DNA from: Perkinsus olseni
Taxonomy: Eukaryota > Perkinsozoa > Perkinsida > Perkinsidae
DNA: 64,000 bases
Assembly: GCA_013115135.1 (NCBI GenBank)
Contig: JABANP010000197.1
Coordinates: 1 to 64,000 of the forward strand
Reading direction: 5' to 3'
Part shown: positions 44,495-55,077 of the stretch, in pieces
How positions within the stretch are numbered: the stretch's first letter is position 1
Layout of the letters: every line of letters begins with the position of its first letter
Notes under the pieces: model-generated
Told to the model about the DNA's origin: nothing
Database searches by the model: none
The model's input: the letters and a program-made list of their open reading frames with translations, nothing else
Position numbers and translations under genes: made by a program

Positions 44495-45231
44495 ATGATG
44501 TTCATTCCCGCTGCTCTCACCTATCTCGCTCTGCTGAAGACCGTTTGCGTCGAAGGCCGCTCGAACGGCCCCGCCCCCTCTCTTCGCAGTAGTAGTCCGG
44601 AGAGTAAGACGCTCCCTGAGCTGGAGGTGAGCATCGATGGCGGTGTGCACCAGGGCCATGCTCTTACTTGCAGGATGAGACCATTGGAAACGAAGTTCCA
44701 CCGACCCTTACTCGGTTTTTTGGGAGGTGAGTGAGTGGAGATTCCTACTGCTGCTGCTACTGCTGCTGCGGTTTGTTCCGATCCATTCTCTCAGGAACGT
44801 CCATGGTCGGTGGTGTTCCATCAAGGGCAACGTGGGCGGCGAAAACGCCGGGGTCTACTTGAAGCACCATGACGCTGGTAACACGCTCTTCAACTTGTAC
44901 ACAGGCGACCCGCCCGCACTCGATGAGTAAGCCTCGTGTTCGCTGTATGCCTCCCTGAGGTGTCGCTGTCTGTGTCATTTTCAGTCAGGGAATTCTCCCA
45001 GAGGGGGCTTTCCCTCATGCCTACGATGACAACTGCCGTGCGTACTACGCCAACATACACTCCGACTGGTACGAGAAAGACCAGAAGTACCGGGCCGCAG
45101 TTGACGGTGCAGCGGCTGACGGGGCGTCCATCACCAATGTTTTTATTCAAACGTTCTTCGAGAAGTACAGATCGCGGATGGATGCTCAGAACCGCGTCAT
45201 GCGGAACGCAAGATGGATAGAAACCCTCTGA
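44495..45231 (+). CDS. Secreted family member 2
   Basis: MMFIPAALTYLALLKTVCVE is a good signal peptide; the exon ends LPELE. A short extra exon DETIGNEVPPTLTRFFGR follows. The beta exon reads GRWCSIKGNVGGENAGVYLK ... TLFNLYTGDPPALDE. The helical exon reads DDNCRAYYANIHSDWYEKDQ, KYRAAVDGAAADGASITNVF, with a stop at 45231. This is the cleanest full-length copy and a good reference for the family: two conserved Cys, one per exon, could form one disulfide. Confidence 0.8.
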
Positions 45232-45398
45232 TTTGTGATCGACTCGCTCCGATCGTTTGTTGGCATGTTGTACTGTCCGAGGTGTATCCGTCGGGGTCAC
45301 TCAAGTGACGAGTTCCAATCAAAGAAGAGAGCCAAGAGTAACGCTGGGCCGAAGCGGCATTTTCGAGCAGCGGTCTTATCACTCTGATATCTGCGACG

Positions 45399-46502
45399 AT
45401 GCTCGTTAAAGTCGCCTCCGTCTTTTTCGTCTGCTTGGGGTCCGCTCTGGCCCGCCTGACGCGGACCGCGGCGCTTCGAGTCGACGGGAGCCTACGAGTC
45501 CCTCCCCTCGAGGTAGGATTTCGCCTCCAGGGGACTGCCCGAGATCGAAGTTTGATTCGGCGACTTGGAGTTGCACTCAGGCGAGCAGAATCAAGCTAGG
45601 CATTCCTGCTCATCTCGTGGAGAATGCAGGGTGAGGGAGGAGTGGGCCCACGCCAGAGGTACCGTTATCAGCATTTCAGGGAGGACGCTGTGGAGGGGTG
45701 CTTGGTGAAGGGCAAGATCGACGGGAGGGACTCGACGATGTACATGCGCGTGAACGAAGATGGTGACACGGTCGTCCATTATTACAATGGCGACACTTCC
45801 TGTCTTAAGAAGTGAGTGTGAATTGGTGAAGTCTTGCCGGACCGCAGGGCACGGATGCTGCTCTCTGCAGTTAGACGTTTCCCTCCTCGCACTGATTTCC
45901 GGTGTGGTCTAGGATGTTAGGTTTGCTTAAGTGTAGAAGTGGATCAACGCAACTTTACCGCACTCACACCGGCGCCTCGATTCTGAGTGTCTTTTCTCAC
46001 TTGTTTCCCCCTCGCTCAGCATAGAGGCCAAGATACCTTGGCCCCTACGCTGAGCGATACATTTCGGTTATTATGATCGAGTATCACGATTCGATGTAGA
46101 TTTTTTATGCGATCTAGGTGTTCCACTTAGAGTATCAAATCTCCTCGCGAATGAAGATGCATCGATGCTAGTCTGAGCGTTAGGCTTGGAACTTCCCGAC
46201 ACAGCCGGCGGCCTTTGTACTGCGAAACCTAGCGAATATTCCCTGTACGATGTATGAAGCACGCTGCGATCGCTTCCCCCATCCAACTTGACGATGGCGT
46301 TTTGATCAGGGTCAGAATGATGCCTGGGGAAGTCCCCACTGCTAACTACGACGACGGTTGTGAAGCGTTTGTGGGTGAGATACACTCGGGATGGTACAGT
46401 ATGAGCAAGAAATACAAAGCTGCTGTTGATCAAGCAGCGGCTCGAGGAGCGCCGATCGCCGATGCCTTCGTCCAGAGTGTGCTCGACTTGGCTATGTGCT
46501 AG
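45399..46502 (+). CDS. Secreted family member 3
   Basis: MLVKVASVFFVCLGSALARL signal peptide; exon end RVPPLE. The following intron (45513-45579) contains a degenerate tRNA-like B box. Beta exon AVEGCLVKGKIDGRDSTMYM ... VVHYYNGDTSCLKK; here the W before C is replaced. Helical exon DDGCEAFVGEIHSGWYSMSK, KYKAAVDQAAARGAPIADAF, with a stop at 46502. A 44-nt hairpin lies in the last intron (46013-46056). Confidence 0.75.
45513..45579 (+). repeat. 67-nt intron with degenerate tRNA-like motif
   Basis: GTAGGATTTCGCC, then GCCCGAGATCGAAGTTTGAT and an acceptor CACTCAG. Resembles the antisense T-arm but with changes; weakest of the set. Confidence 0.3.
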
Positions 46503-47040
46503 GGACTGTGAGGACGAGGAAAGCGGAGGTTCCGCTTTGTCTCGCGATGCTGTTGTCATGCTGTTGTGTGTGGATGTACTTGAAGATCTATGCTGGGAGT
46601 TGAGTTCTAATAATAGGATATTCAGATACACAGACCTGGTTGAAAATACAGCGCGCTGCATCGCTTTCATGATTTGGCTCTTCGAGGATACTCAGGGGGT
46701 TCTCCTGCATCCTCGCCTCAGCGGGCGAGTCGGGAAAAAACATTTGCTGCCCTCGTCGCCTTGAGTCATCCTACTCGATCTCCATGAGTATGAATATTGA
46801 TTCTCGGCTGCCTTGCGTAGGTGGCGTCAATACTCGTCAGTGGTGGTGGCTGAGTCTGCGCCAGCGTGCCTACGGGGCAACACCGGCGCCCTCTCGCTAA
46901 CCTTGTGTTCATTGCACACTGAAGATGGTCGTACGGCTTGAGCACATGACTTCATTCCTCCCCATGGAGCGATGTCTCCTCCCTGCGAAGCGGGACCGCA
47001 TACTCACGGTCAGTTTTTCTCACAGTAGCACGTACTGTAT
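46503..47040. other. Intergenic spacer in the array
   Basis: Nothing recognised; no signal exon or family motif. Confidence 0.3.
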
Positions 47041-47740
47041 ATGGTGATGATGTTCCCTCCTGCTCTCTGGGTGTTCATTGCTCTGTTGGAGATAGGTGGC
47101 GTGGATGCCCGTTTGGCCTCGGCAGGAGCTTCCCTTGGGCAGACGCACCCGCAACTGGAAGTAGAAGCCCGCAATGATTCGCCGTGTTCCGGAGTGTCCC
47201 TTCGAATTTTCTCAGAGAGGTCGAATCGGCCAGGATATCTCTCCGGACCTTCGAGGCACTGGGAGGTGAGCAGGGGATCCTTGCGCTGTGTGAAGGGTGA
47301 GAGATACCAGTTCAGGCGTGATCCAGAAGACTGGTGCTCCATCAAGGGCAAGGTTCGAGGCGAAAATTTCGAGTTCTTCTTTCTACCCGATCACGGAGAT
47401 ATTGGTAACCTGGGTCGGGAACCGACGAGCGGTCCAGCAGTTCGCGTCATGTCTAGGTATCACGGCATTCCACTTCTACCGAGGCAACCCCCTTAAGTGG
47501 GCCTGGTACGTTCTCTCTTTTATGTTACAGCGGCTCTTGTGATCCGTTTGGAGTGGTATCGCTCTGCTTCAGGCTCATGTTTACCACGGCAACTGTCACA
47601 ACTACTTCAACGATATACACTCAGCGTGGTACACTAAATACCCGACCTACAGAGCCGACGTTGATAGAGCGTCGGCTAGCGGGACTTCGATTGTTGATGT
47701 CTTCGTTCGAGAGATTAGTAGGAGGTACACAGCCAATTGA
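47041..47740 (+). CDS. Secreted family member 4
   Basis: MVMMFPPALWVFIALLEIGG signal peptide; exon end THPQLE at a GTAGAAG donor. The frame happens to stay open through this intron. Short exon RGRIGQDISPDLRGTGR corresponds to the extra exon of member 2. The beta exon is split in two here: DWCSIKGKVRGENFEFFFLP and GITAFHFYRGNPLKWAW. Helical exon GNCHNYFNDIHSAWYTKYPT, YRADVDRASASGTSIVDVFV, with a stop at 47740. The extra intron shows intron gain or loss within the family. Confidence 0.78.
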
Positions 47741-47918
47741 AGCACTTTCACGTGCGTGCTGCAGTAGTTGTCATGAGCATGGTTTGCTATGGTGTAAAGA
47801 TGTGCTTATCTGTCCATAGCATGAGTCGAGCTTGGATACGCGAAGATCTTCGTTTCTGGCGAGGACAGTTGATTCCGGGGCCCCTGTTGGCATACATTTC
47901 ACCACTTCAGTCACTCTG

Positions 47919-48676
47919 ATGTCTCTGGTGTCCGTTGTCTTGGCCTATCTCGCACTACTGCGGACCGTTGTCGTTCAAGCCCGTTCGAGTAAAAAGGGCC
48001 CGCATGAGTTGTTCGGTATAACGTGGAGAGAGGCTCCCCTCCCCAGCTGAAGGTGGGCAACTGCGCGTGCTTGTAGTGATTTCATAAGACACTTTCTGGA
48101 TCATCAGTCAAAGAAAAACTGCATGAGGGATCCTCCAGACTTTAGAGTAAGGAGGAGGAGGAGGTGAGGTTGGGAGGGTTGCTGCTGTCGGTGTTGAAAT
48201 CCGAGATTTCAGAGGTGCGGCCGAGTGGTGCTCTTTCAAGGAGACAATTGATGGAGAGAAGTTCAAGGTTTTCATTCTCCCACCTACCGCGCAGAGTAGC
48301 TCAGCAGTTTTCTAGCGATTGAGGATTCCGTTTGTCTTGTAGATGGTCTGATTTTCCGCTTTTACAGAGGCAAAGCGGCCACGTTCGCATGGTAAGTGAG
48401 GTGGATCATGATGGATCAGGTATGGTGGATCATGTGTTTTTCAGGGAGGCACGGCAGCAGGAGTGGGAGTCGATTCACCCATACGAAGGAGACTGTCGGC
48501 TATTCCTACAAAAGCTGCACTTGTCTTGGTACGTAGGACGCCGAAGCTATGAAAGGGCAGTGGACAGTGCAGTGGCTACTGGTGTGTCAGTCTCTGATAT
48601 TTTTATGAGGGAATTGATCAATACATTCAATGCGACACATGATGAAGTCGCACGTCGGGTCCCTCACCATGACTGA
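47919..48676 (+). CDS. Secreted family member 5, first exon with frame problem
   Basis: MSLVSVVLAYLALLRTVVVQ is a fine signal peptide, but the usual exon end (here PPQLK before GTGGGC) is in another frame, so the gene is either damaged, mis-assembled or spliced differently. Beta exon AEWCSFKETIDGEKFKVFIL, then LIFRFYRGKAATFAW after an intron at the same place as in member 4. Helical exon GDCRLFLQKLHLSWYVGRRS, YERAVDSAVATGVSVSDIFM, with a stop at 48676. Members 4 and 5 share the split beta exon and are probably sister copies. Confidence 0.65.
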
Positions 48677-49259
48677 TGTGATAGCCACCTTGTTCAGGAG
48701 TCGAGTTCGGGTCAACAACGGGTCCTCATGATCGAGTGATGGTGGTGCCTTCGTGGGCGTGAGTTGGCCGGTGTATGTGAGTTTATGGTCCAACGCCGGA
48801 TCCACCTCATTCAGACTCTTGCCGATGTCCTCAACTAGAGAATCTCTGTAGCGTGGGCATCCAAGCGTTCGAGCATCCAAACGATAGCTATCCAGCTTCA
48901 CTAGCTTCAGATAGCTATTCGACTGATAAAATCCGGCGAGGGAATTATCCTCACCCATCCTCCCCCTATACTATAGGGCCTATAGGTGGCTCTTTCTGAA
49001 GTTTGTTATAACCGTGCAATTTGCATGATGATTCATACAGGTTTGCGCAGGCGTGTGCGTCCACTCATGCTAGTAGTCGGCTTTGAAACACAGACCGAAT
49101 CAGAGTTGGTGGTACGGCTGAGCTGTAACGGCTCATTGCTTTCCGTACCGCAATGAAGGAAGTTGAATGAACTCGCACCTACTTCGCCCATACTTCAATA
49201 TGAGGCATACAGTATGAGACTTGATAGAAGTGTCCTCCACTTCAGCAGGAACCCTGATT
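48677..49259. other. Intergenic spacer in the array
   Basis: Nothing recognised apart from imperfect repeats of TAGCT..TTCAGATAGCTAT near 48880-48915. Confidence 0.3.
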
Positions 49260-50289
49260 ATGCTCCTTCCGACTTTCTTTGCTTTATTCGTCTCATTGGA
49301 GCATAGCCGCGGTGCGACTAGCTTACCTCGACTCGCGCCAATCGCCACCAAGGAGGCTCTGAGTGTACCACCTCTCGAGGTCAGTCGTCCACTGGGTATG
49401 GCACAACAGTATCACAACATCGCCACTGTGTCAGGCCAACAGAATACGTCAGGAAACTCCGGCTCATCTCGTTCAGAACTTCGGGAGGTAAGGGGCAGAG
49501 CAGAACCACGGTCTGGGTGTTTAGGCTCGGCACATAGTCTATCTATTTATCAGTATACATTATTCAAGGTCTTATCGTTGGGTGATACCCATGTATTGGT
49601 GAGATCTAATTTACGTTATTTCATCTCGTTCTCAATATTACTATCCAGACGCTGTTATACCTATTTATATGATTTGATATCTATTTCAGTGACGCAGCGA
49701 AACAGTGGTGCTTGATCGAGGGCAAGGTTGGCGGTGTGCCCTACAGAGTGTACCTGCGTCATAGCGAGCAGGGAGGCACGGCCATCAACTTCTACAGAGG
49801 TGACTTTTACTACCCTCAGAAGTGAGTCTGATTGGTCACTGAGAGTATCGTCTCGCAAAGCCGCTTCCTCGCTCCACGGACTTGGCGCTCCAGCCTTCTG
49901 CAATATTCCTGTCGTAATCGGCCACAGGCCGTGGCCGATTACTGGCCGTCCCCGTCACACAATAGATGATACAGTGGACCGCCCACAGGCAGATGTATTT
50001 GCGTTCTCCTTCCAGGATAGAATCCTTCTCTGTGTTTGTTTTTTCTCATCTCTCACTGCACTTGTTATCTGGTGCCTTACTGCTCAGGATGAGGATGCTC
50101 GCTGGATCTCTATTCCCTCGTTATCCAAACCACAACTGTACCACATACATGAATAGAATACACGCCGACTGGTATAGTAAAGGTGGAGCATACAGAGCTG
50201 CAGTCGATGACGCCTCTGCCCAGAAGAAATTGATCGGCGATGTGTTCTTCCACGAGCTGTTCGAGTGGCGTGACGCTCACACTGACTGA
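49260..50289 (+). CDS. Secreted family member 6
   Basis: MLLPTFFALFVSLEHSRGAT signal peptide; exon end ALSVPPLE at a GTCAGT donor. Beta exon KQWCLIEGKVGGVPYRVYLR ... AINFYRGDFYYPQK. Helical exon NHNCTTYMNRIHADWYSKGG, AYRAAVDDASAQKKLIGDVF, with a stop at 50289. The last intron holds a perfect hairpin (49916-49940). Confidence 0.77.
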
Positions 50290-50464
50290 ATCGTGTTGGG
50301 GGCGAAGCTGGCCTTTTTGATGATGAGCATGTCTAGATGTGGTCTGTGGATGTCATTACTGATTGATCGTGACTGCCGAGTTACAATTCCAGCAGGACAT
50401 TGTGAGGCCATAGAAGTATTTGGGTCGTCTTCTGCCGTTTTAAATGGTGCAATCATCCCAGAAG

Positions 50465-50515
50465 CTGTCTTTGTGAATACGAGCAGAAATTCTGCTCGTA
50501 TTCTCAAAGACAGCA
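50465..50515. repeat. 51-nt near-perfect hairpin
   Basis: Arms of 25 nt (GCTGTCTTTGTGAATACGAG and on) pair with a single mismatch around a one-base centre. Lies about 180 bp after the stop of family member 6. Confidence 0.85.
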
Positions 50516-50526
50516 AGCTGCAAGAG

Positions 50527-50549
50527 CGTAAGAGCTGCAAGCTCTTACG
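50527..50549. repeat. 23-nt perfect hairpin
   Basis: CGTAAGAGCT, a 3-nt loop GCA, then AGCTCTTACG. Immediately follows the larger hairpin. Confidence 0.85.
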
Positions 50550-51463
50550 GACGAGGAGTTAGCCGAACAAACTAACACGGCCACAGGAGGGTTTCTCGGG
50601 TGAAGGGGTACAAATCCGCAGGGTTGAAGCGAGACGGTCAGTGAGGAGACTTTGGGTCTATCATGTCAGAGTCCTCTGGAGGGTCGACCCGTACCGCCCG
50701 ACAAGCTCGTTATGTTTGTTGAGAGGTTAACGCGTTTGGCTTCCTCGTTTATGGCAAATGCGGAACTCCGCCGCGGCTGTCGATTGATTCTTACCTCAAC
50801 GGGCTCTCAACTACCACCCCATCTTAGGATCACCGAAATTTTCAGGAAAACAAGAGTTGAAGGTTCGTCAGCGCCCATTTCCCCAGGGGGTTCGCTGAAC
50901 CAGAGGATTTGATTATTTTCTGACGATTAGGCTTGGCAATGTTCCCAAGAGAAAGGTCGCTCGTTCAGTGCAGCTCTCCTTATTGGACAATGCTCTTCTC
51001 TAGCCTTCCCTGGTCTGCTGCTTCTGATAGTGTGTTGCGACCTCATCGAGTTCACCTCGGCCATTGGAAAGGAGCCAACAGACTGTCCTAGAAGCCTCTG
51101 ACAAGCCACAGATTCCACCACTACAGGTGAATTGCAGTCCTAATGCATGCAGAGACGAGAATTTGTTCAATAAGAAATTTTACTCGCAGCATCACTCTGT
51201 GCTCGAGGTCAGCCCTTAGAGAAAGCGCCTTCAATCATCGCCATGAAGTTGGTAAATCTCCAACCCACCGTTCACCTACCCGCTTGAGCTCAGCTGCTAG
51301 CGCCCAAAGCTGAGCACTTACCGCTTCTTTCTCACATGCAGCGATTGGCATCGCCGCTGGTGATCGAATGGCCCCTCTGTGAACAGTCCGGGAGGGACTT
51401 CATAGTCTTTGTGATGCTCCTAGATGATTTGGTTCTACTGCCGACCGGATAATCCGGCGTCAT

Positions 51464-51993
51464 TTGCGTCAGTGGAGAAACAATGGTTCCCTCTCTGGGA
51501 CCCTCGAATGTCCTCTTCTGCTGATCAGGCTGGAAGGGATAGGCTTCAAAGAGGCCGAACCATTTACCGCGGCAAGCTCATGCTGGATCGAAACTCGACA
51601 TTTGATAGCCGCTTTCCTGCACTCGAACGGGCCCACGGTCGCCTCACTCCAGTACAGGGATCCCCAGGCTGGCATAAAGTGAGATTGGTCATCTCTTCCA
51701 GAACTCATGTACGGTCCTTTTGTTCGTGAGTAGATGAGACTCATTTCAGACGTAAGGTGATAGACACGAGCGATGCTGCTGAATACAGAAAGAAGGGAGA
51801 CGAGTCGTGTGAAGACTTTCTTGACAGGATTCACGGAAAATGGTATCAGGAATCCTCGGAATCCTATGCAAAAGAAGTTGATGAGATGGCGAGGACTGGA
51901 GGCTCGGTGAACCGTCAGTTCGTGAAGCAATTCGTTCAGGAATTCGCGCCTGAGTATTGGAATAGGTTGGCCAATGAAAATGACATGTTGTGA
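51464..51993 (+). CDS. Secreted family member 7, signal exon not found
   Basis: Beta exon SSCWIETRHLIAAFLHSNGP, TVASLQYRDPQAGIK: the tryptophan and cysteine are swapped in order compared with the WC of other copies. Helical exon DESCEDFLDRIHGKWYQESS, then EVDEMARTGGSVNRQFVKQF, with a stop at 51993. Upstream, no ATG-led signal peptide joins in phase; a hydrophobic stretch near 51000 is a candidate. Possibly a decaying or divergent copy. Confidence 0.6.
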
Positions 51994-52083
51994 GCCTGGC
52001 GAGTGGATGTGTGATGTTCGAACGGAATTCTGTTGCGTTCTTGCGGGTGCGTAAGATTCCTGATCGGCAGGAGCTCATTCGCT

Positions 52084-52741
52084 ATGTTTTCGTTGACGGC
52101 CTTGCCTCTCATCGTTCTGCTGAGTTTTCACTACGCCGAGGCTCGTCTCAGCCCGAGGCGGGTCTCCTCGTAGTCGCGGTAACTTCAAGCTCGAGGTAAC
52201 CGTTGATATTCAGCAACGACAATAGACGGATCTTTCAGCGTGATAGAGTGAAGAGAGAGAGCCCTCCACTCCTTGAGAATCCCGACAGGTGAGGGGTGAT
52301 CGAGCCACGCTGTAGGCGTTGGCACTTGGTATCTCAGAGACCGAACCCAGCGCTGGTGCTCGATTGAAGGGAAGGTTCGTCACGAGCCCCGCAAGGCCTA
52401 TTTTCGACCGAATGAGGATGATGGGACGATCATTAACATGTATGCAGGACGGCTGCTTCTGCTGCAGAAGTGAGTCTTTGGATAGCGGTCCCATGGTATC
52501 AGATGACTGTATTTGGCTCAGAGTGAGATCCTTGCGTAAGAGCGACTTTCCTCACCCTCACTACGATGATTGCTACACGTACCTCGAGAACATACACTCT
52601 ACGTGGTATTCCCAGGACCAAGAGTACAAGGAAGCAGTTCGTGATGCTGCGGCCAGTGAAGGGCTGATCGCCGACGTTTTTCTTGAAGAAGTTTTTAGAA
52701 GATACAGAACGCCGGCAAGTCGGCTGCCTTTGTTGTTATGA
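52084..52741 (+). CDS. Secreted family member 8, +1 slip in first exon
   Basis: MFSLTALPLIVLLSFHYAEA signal peptide. The family-typical exon end (GNFKLE before GTAACC) is reached only if one C of the CCC at about 52151 is skipped; read directly the frame stops. Beta exon QRWCSIEGKVRHEPRKAYFR ... IINMYAGRLLLLQK. Helical exon DDCYTYLENIHSTWYSQDQE, YKEAVRDAAASEGLIADVFL, with a stop at 52741. Confidence 0.68.
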
Positions 52742-53401
52742 GGTCGTTGTTGTTGTTGGTTTTCGCACGAGAGATGAGTTAGAGTGGCATAAGCTGCTAA
52801 GCTGGGAGCTCAAGGATTTGCAAGTGCTGTTCGAGGAGTGGTATAACTGTTGTCTGGGGACCTGGCGATGTGCATTCATATCGCATCAGAAGAACACCTC
52901 AGGCTCGAACTAGACGACGGAATCGTGGCCCGTAGATGTCGGCTCCTGGAGAACTAACGACATTGGACGTCGTATCGCCTCAGCGCTGTGCTTATCACTG
53001 AATGACGATGTACTCATAGTAGTTGTTGTAGAGTACTATCACAATTCCTGCCTAGGGAATCGGCGCTATTAGAGGCTCTGATTCAGAGCTGGAGTAGCAA
53101 TAGTTTTTGCCAGGCCAGACTTTTTTCCTCCTAGTTGCCAGAGTTCTGTCTGGTCCACTAAGTGGACCAGTGTGTTAAGTGGATACTAAGTGGACTCCAT
53201 TTACTGAGTGGATTATTGTATCCAAACGTAACTCTCTGAGACTTCGAGTAGCACACTCACCTTCCTTCTCCCTGGGAGCCGCCGTCGGCGCCTGCTCGTG
53301 ATGGAGAGCATCCGAGCCTTGGACGCTCTCCATCATCCATCATTCCATCGCCATTCAAGGAGTATTGACGGTGGGGTCGAATCCCTTCCTGCTGAAGTAA
53401 A
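52742..53401. other. Gap after the array
   Basis: No supported gene. Contains the palindrome TGGTCCACTAAGTGGACCA at 53151-53169 followed by three more AAGTGGA/GAGTGGA units, and a hairpin GATGGAGAGC...GCTCTCCATC at 53300-53334. Confidence 0.4.
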
Positions 53402-53890
53402 ATGATAGATAATGGTGAGCTCTCCTCGAGCGCAGTTAGCAGACGAGGATTTGATGTTTTACACCCGACGGCTGCGTGTTCATGGATCATCATTGCGATC
53501 ATCTTGAGGATCATTGCGCTCGTCTTCTCCTCATCGGCACGTTGGTCGCAGCCTGTAGGCGCTACAGCCAGAGGGCCTAGGAGTGTCGTTGCCTTCGTAT
53601 CTCCAATTGAAACTTCCTCGATACATCAGGCTGTACATGCTATACTTATGTCGTTCAGGTCTGTTGAGTTGCTTGTTCCTGGTTCGGCTATCCGGGTGGC
53701 CATGGAGTTGCCGGCTCGTTGGGGTTTGCATGACGTCTACGGCTTCAGGCTTTTTCATATGGGAGAACGGAGAGTTTGCTTTGGAACCTTACTAGCTGCA
53801 TTGCTCGGTTATCTAACAGCCAGAGTAATGACCTGCTCGCGTCTGGCCACTTCAACTTCGTTGTGGGTGTTTGAAGACAACCTTGAGTAG
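53402..53890 (+). CDS. Possible membrane-anchored N-terminal exon
   Basis: ATG 53402 gives MIDNGELSSSAVSRRGFDVL then a hydrophobic SWIIIAIILRIIALVFSSSA, a short cytoplasmic tail plus one membrane span. This is the type II layout of Golgi glycosyltransferases, so it could be the first exon of the fucosyltransferase whose catalytic exons start at 55.25 kb, or a separate small gene. The rest of the frame is not convincing. Confidence 0.3.
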   Translation: MIDNGELSSSAVSRRGFDVLHPTAACSWIIIAIILRIIALVFSSSARWSQPVGATARGPRSVVAFVSPIETSSIHQAVHAILMSFRSVELLVPGSAIRVAMELPARWGLHDVYGFRLFHMGERRVCFGTLLAALLGYLTARVMTCSRLATSTSLWVFEDNLE

Positions 53891-54525
53891 CTTTTTTGAC
53901 TCGCTGTCTCGAGTTATTCACGAGACTGTTTTCTCCAATCTATTAACAGCCGAAGCATTGAACTGTTTTCGAGCAAGTTCTCGATGTATCTTTGAGGTAC
54001 TTTATCAGTATACCTTCCTGGATTTTGCTGGCCCTTGGGTGGACATGATCCCGACCACGCCTGTGGCCGAAGAGAACGGGGCGGAGGAGGTTCGTGAGTC
54101 GGTTATACCTGCTTTTAAGGCTGTTCTTGTACCTTGTTTAATTCTCGATACTCTACTGTGCAATGATTGATACGATGTTTCTTTCGAAGGGAATAACACA
54201 CATCGCGAGGCTCGATATGGCTCGTTCTGTGTGGGATAGCAACACCTCCGGGGCTCGGAAGTGCACCAGCAGTATTTCGCGGTCGCGCTTAATAGCACTT
54301 TGGCCACTGCCCTTGGCTTCGGGAGCCGAGGTTGAATGATTTGAGTAGCATGCCTTTGGTGCGCCATGATACGCCGACTGTTTAGTTGATACCCTCGACC
54401 GATGCACTTCGACCGGAGACGAGATCAGCCACTTTCCCTGACCGGCCCTATCGGGTATGAGAGGGATGTTCGAGTAAGGCGGCTGGTAGGTTGCAATTCT
54501 GTGGTGCGAGCGATGAGCAGGAGTG

Positions 54526-54998
54526 AAGTCCATCAGCCGTCAGTGTCTGTCATTCTCTGCTGGAGGCGTCAGCGTTCGCTGCCCAGTTCATAATGTCAGA
54601 GCTGTGCGCCTCTCCTCGCTGACTGCTCTCCGGCCAAAGTCCTGCGTTGGAGCTAATGCGAGTCTCGTCGTGTTCTACAACCACTCAGTCCCTTTTCCCG
54701 AACTTACAGTTTGGCTCGTTCAGGAGGCGCCATTGCCGAAGCTTCTCGGTGCCGCTGGAGCCGAGCAAGGCAGTCAAGATGCCATTCTACGACACTTCCT
54801 CCCTGTGAAGTCAGGAGCTCTTGTCCAGAATGTCTTCAATATCATCTCAGCAGAGGGCCCGAAGGAAAAGTCAGAAATATATGTAAGGGCGGCTATTTGC
54901 TTGAGGCGGACGAGTGTCTCGAGCGAAGTAACCCGCATGTCCTAGCAGGGAACGACGACTCTGAGGGAGCGCGGATTGTGTTTAACAACGTTCAATGA
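54526..54998 (+). CDS. Unresolved coding stretch
   Basis: Two overlapping plus-strand frames look coding: one with VFYNHSVPFPELTVWLVQEA and VKSGALVQNVFNIISAEGPK, the other Cys-containing, CPECLQYHLSRG then ICKGGYLLEADECLERSNPH. An intron or a frame slip may join them. No family recognised; may be stem-region exons of the downstream fucosyltransferase. Confidence 0.3.
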
Positions 54999-55035
54999 CG
55001 ATCACAAAAGAAAGCCTCTTTCGTAGCACTGGTAC

Positions 55036-55077
55036 GAGGAGAAGTGAAATTCACTTCTCCTCATTCACTTAGTGAAT
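55036..55077. repeat. Two adjacent perfect palindromes
   Basis: GAGGAGAAGTGAA, one base, TTCACTTCTCCTC (55036-55062), directly followed by ATTCACT, one base, AGTGAAT (55063-55077). Confidence 0.85.

Larger units (their letters stand above)
50290..51463. other. Gap in the array with two hairpins
   Basis: No supported gene. Contains the 51-nt hairpin at 50465-50515 and a smaller one at 50527-50549 (see findings). A signal exon for member 7 may hide here. Confidence 0.35.
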
